From: Candidatus Rokuibacteriota bacterium
GTDB lineage: Bacteria; Methylomirabilota; Methylomirabilia; Rokubacteriales; CSP1-6
Length of the DNA stretch: 13,375 bases
Assembly: GCA_016177555.1 (NCBI GenBank)
Contig: JACOVB010000202.1
Span: forward strand, 1 to 13,375
Direction: 5' to 3'
Part shown: positions 8,783-13,375 of the stretch, one piece after another
How positions within the stretch are numbered: position 1 is the stretch's first letter
Layout: every line of letters begins with the position of its first letter
Made by a program: the position numbers and the translations under genes
The notes under the pieces: model-generated
Told to the model about the DNA's origin: nothing
Database searches by the model: none
Seen by the model: only the letters and a program-made list of their open reading frames with translations

Positions 8783-9293
8783 CGAGCGCCGGGGGCGGCC
8801 AGGCCTTCCGGACCTCCAGGATCATCTCGATCGCCTCCCGGACCGCGCCCTCCCCACCCCGCCGGCGCGACACCCAGTGGGCGGCGCGCCGGAGCTCGGG
8901 AACAGCGTTGGCCGGCGCCAGCGCGAGCCCCACCGACTTCATCAGAGGCAGGTCCGGCAGGTCATCGCCCATCACCGCGACGTCCGCCGGCTTGATTCCG
9001 AGCCGCGCCATCATTTGCAGCAAACACTCCGACTTGTTCGCGACCCCCTGATGGACCTCGCGAATGCCGAGCTCGGCCATCCGGCGCGACACCGCGCCCG
9101 ACGCGCGCCCGGAGATCACCCCGACCTCGAGCCCGGCCCCGAGGGCGGCCTGAAGCGCCCAGCCGTCATGGACGTCGAAGCGCTTGATTTCCTCGCCGCC
9201 GACGCCATAGAGGAGCCCGCCGTCGGTGAGGACGCCATCCACATCGAGGACCAGGAGGCGGATGCGCGCGGCGCGAGCCGAGGGGGTCCTCAC
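8772..9293 (-). CDS. kdsC: 3-deoxy-D-manno-octulosonate 8-phosphate phosphatase
   Basis: KdsC removes the phosphate from KDO-8-phosphate to give KDO, the last step before CMP activation. The 173-residue protein is a HAD-superfamily phosphatase without a cap domain, as in the KdsC family, which works as a tetramer. Motif I is LDVDGVLTDG (16-25) with Asp17 and Asp19, motif II is Ser61 in ISGR, the motif Lys is Lys87 in ANKSE, and motif III is GDDLPDLPL (109-117). KRFDVHDGWA (37-46) is specific to KdsC-type proteins. The GTG start at 9293 overlaps the kdsD stop as GTGA. A longer open frame exists upstream but only shadows kdsD. The extra C-terminal tail is rich in Pro and Arg. The stop codon lies inside a terminator-like stem. 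Confidence 0.96.
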   Translation of the reverse strand: MRTPSARAARIRLLVLDVDGVLTDGGLLYGVGGEEIKRFDVHDGWALQAALGAGLEVGVISGRASGAVSRRMAELGIREVHQGVANKSECLLQMMARLGIKPADVAVMGDDLPDLPLMKSVGLALAPANAVPELRRAAHWVSRRRGGEGAVREAIEMILEVRKAWPPPALEGR

Positions 9294-10261
9294 ACGATCT
9301 TGGCGCGAAGGATGTCGTGCAGGTGGATGACGCCGGCGGGCCGGTTCGCCTCGTCGGCGATCACGAGGCTCGTGATGGCGTGGGCCTCCATCACCGAGAG
9401 GGCCTTGGCCGCCAGGTCGTCGCCGGCGATGCGCTTGGGATCCCGCGTCATGCACTCGGCGACGGGGCGCTCGAGAATCGAGCCGCCCAGGAGCTGCTGA
9501 CGCCGCAGGTCGCCGTCGGTGAGCACGCCCAGGAGCCGTCCCCGACCGTCCACCACCGTCGTCATCCCGAGCCGCTTGGCGGTCATCTCGGCGATGGCGT
9601 CCTTCATCGTGCTGCTCTCCGAGACCACCGGCACCGCCTCGCCCGCGTGCATGAGGTCACTCACCTTGAACAGCGCCTTCCAGCCGAGGCTGCCTGCCGG
9701 GTGGAGCGCGGCATAGTCCTCCGGGCGGAGCCCGCGCAGATCGAGGAGCGCCATGGCGAGCGCATCCCCCATGGCGAGCGCGGCGGTCGTGCTCGAGGTG
9801 GGCGCGAGATTCATGGGGCAGGCCTCCTCGCTGACGCCCACGTCGAGCACCACGTCGGACTGGCGGGCGAGGGTCGAGGACGGGCTGCCCGTGAGGAGGA
9901 TCAGCGGCACCGCCAGCCGCTTGAGCAGCGGGAGCACCGCCAGCAGCTCATCCGTCTCCCCGGAGTTGGACAGGGCCAGGACCACATCGTCCCGCGCCAC
10001 CATCCCGATGTCACCGTGCACGCCCTCGGCGGGATGGAGGAAGTAGGCCGGCGTGCCCGTGCTCGCCAGCGTGGCGGCGACCTTGCGACCCACGTGCCCC
10101 GATTTCCCCATGCCCGTCACGATGGCGCGTCCGCGGCAGCCGCGGAGCAGCTCCACGGCGGTCACGAACCGGTCGTCGAGCCTGGCGCAGAGGGCGAGGA
10201 TGCCCGAGGCCTCCATGCGCAGGACCCGGTCGGCGAGCCTCAGGAGCCTGTCCCTGTCCAT
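9290..10261 (-). CDS. kdsD: D-arabinose 5-phosphate isomerase
   Basis: KdsD interconverts ribulose-5-phosphate and arabinose-5-phosphate, the first committed step to KDO. The 323-residue protein has a SIS domain (about 30-180) with GMGKSGH (50-56), SNSGETDE (98-105) and ACPMNLAPTSSTT (147-159), then two CBS domains (about 200-262 and 266-322). The E. coli catalytic set Lys59, Glu111, Glu152 and His193 maps with a constant offset of 6 to Lys53, Glu105, Glu146 and His187, all present. The motif after the active-site His reads HPAGSLGW where HPGG-LGRR is usual, so Trp194 replaces Arg. The ATG at 10261 has AGGA 8 bases upstream. It is separated from kdsA by about 73 bases that carry one arm of a 33-bp inverted repeat. 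Its stop overlaps the kdsC start. Confidence 0.97.
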   Translation of the reverse strand: MDRDRLLRLADRVLRMEASGILALCARLDDRFVTAVELLRGCRGRAIVTGMGKSGHVGRKVAATLASTGTPAYFLHPAEGVHGDIGMVARDDVVLALSNSGETDELLAVLPLLKRLAVPLILLTGSPSSTLARQSDVVLDVGVSEEACPMNLAPTSSTTAALAMGDALAMALLDLRGLRPEDYAALHPAGSLGWKALFKVSDLMHAGEAVPVVSESSTMKDAIAEMTAKRLGMTTVVDGRGRLLGVLTDGDLRRQQLLGGSILERPVAECMTRDPKRIAGDDLAAKALSVMEAHAITSLVIADEANRPAGVIHLHDILRAKIV

Positions 10262-10297
10262 CAGGAACGTCCTCGCTCCGCTCGGGGGATCTCCGTC

Positions 10298-10330
10298 TCC
10301 GCTCGCCTCGCCTCCGGCTGCGGCTCGCGA
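10298..10330 (-). repeat. 33-bp inverted repeat, copy downstream of kdsA
   Basis: This is the perfect reverse complement of 11179-11211. It lies in the kdsA-kdsD gap, starting 4 bases after the kdsA stop codon. The next bases outside the repeat differ between the copies, so its limits are sharp at 33 bp. A shorter related piece, CTCCGCTCG, occurs twice in the same gap (10276-10284 and 10297-10305), suggesting a build-up of small GC-rich repeat units. Confidence 0.95.
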
Positions 10331-10334
10331 CTCA

Positions 10335-13375
<3,041 letters not shown>

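Overview
The window is a dense, high-GC stretch of core bacterial chromosome. Every gene I can support lies on the minus strand, so transcription runs from high to low coordinates. It encodes KDO synthesis and the LptC/LptA/LptB parts of lipopolysaccharide export, so the organism is a diderm (Gram-negative) bacterium. The order pyrG-kdsA-kdsD-kdsC-lptC-lptA-lptB-rpoN-hpf-rapZ resembles that of Deltaproteobacteria and related high-GC lineages. A Methylomirabilota/Rokubacteria-like or deltaproteobacterial origin is my guess from gene order, GTG-rich starts and GC content; it is not proven. I see no mobile element, CRISPR array, rRNA or tRNA, and no gap over 300 bases without a gene.

Right part (13375 to about 8745): the 3' end of a CCA tRNA nucleotidyltransferase/poly(A) polymerase-type gene, then pyrG (CTP synthase), kdsA, kdsD and kdsC. 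CTP is used downstream to activate KDO as CMP-KDO, and the three kds products make KDO from ribulose-5-phosphate, so these genes form a coherent pathway. This block closes with an intrinsic-terminator-like hairpin that overlaps the kdsC stop codon.

Middle part (8748 to 1751): a promoter-like sequence directly follows that terminator and leads into lptC-lptA-lptB (the LPS export bridge and its ATPase), rpoN (sigma-54), a long-form hpf (ribosome hibernation), rapZ and a GH57 alpha-glucan enzyme. The ptsN gene often found between hpf and rapZ is absent; hpf and rapZ overlap by 4 bases.

Left part (1732 to 1): metK under its own promoter-like sequence, which closely resembles the lptC promoter, then ahcY, which runs off the window. 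Together they make S-adenosylmethionine and remove S-adenosylhomocysteine.

This is mostly ordinary housekeeping DNA and I do not see a new defence or biosynthetic system. The most unusual structure is a perfect 33-bp inverted repeat bracketing kdsA: one copy is read in frame as the start of KdsA and the other lies just after its stop codon. Other points worth checking are the paired promoters, the placement of the lptC start codon inside the promoter -10 element, a hairpin against the rapZ start, a strong hairpin between metK and ahcY, and altered residues in the first MetK motif.
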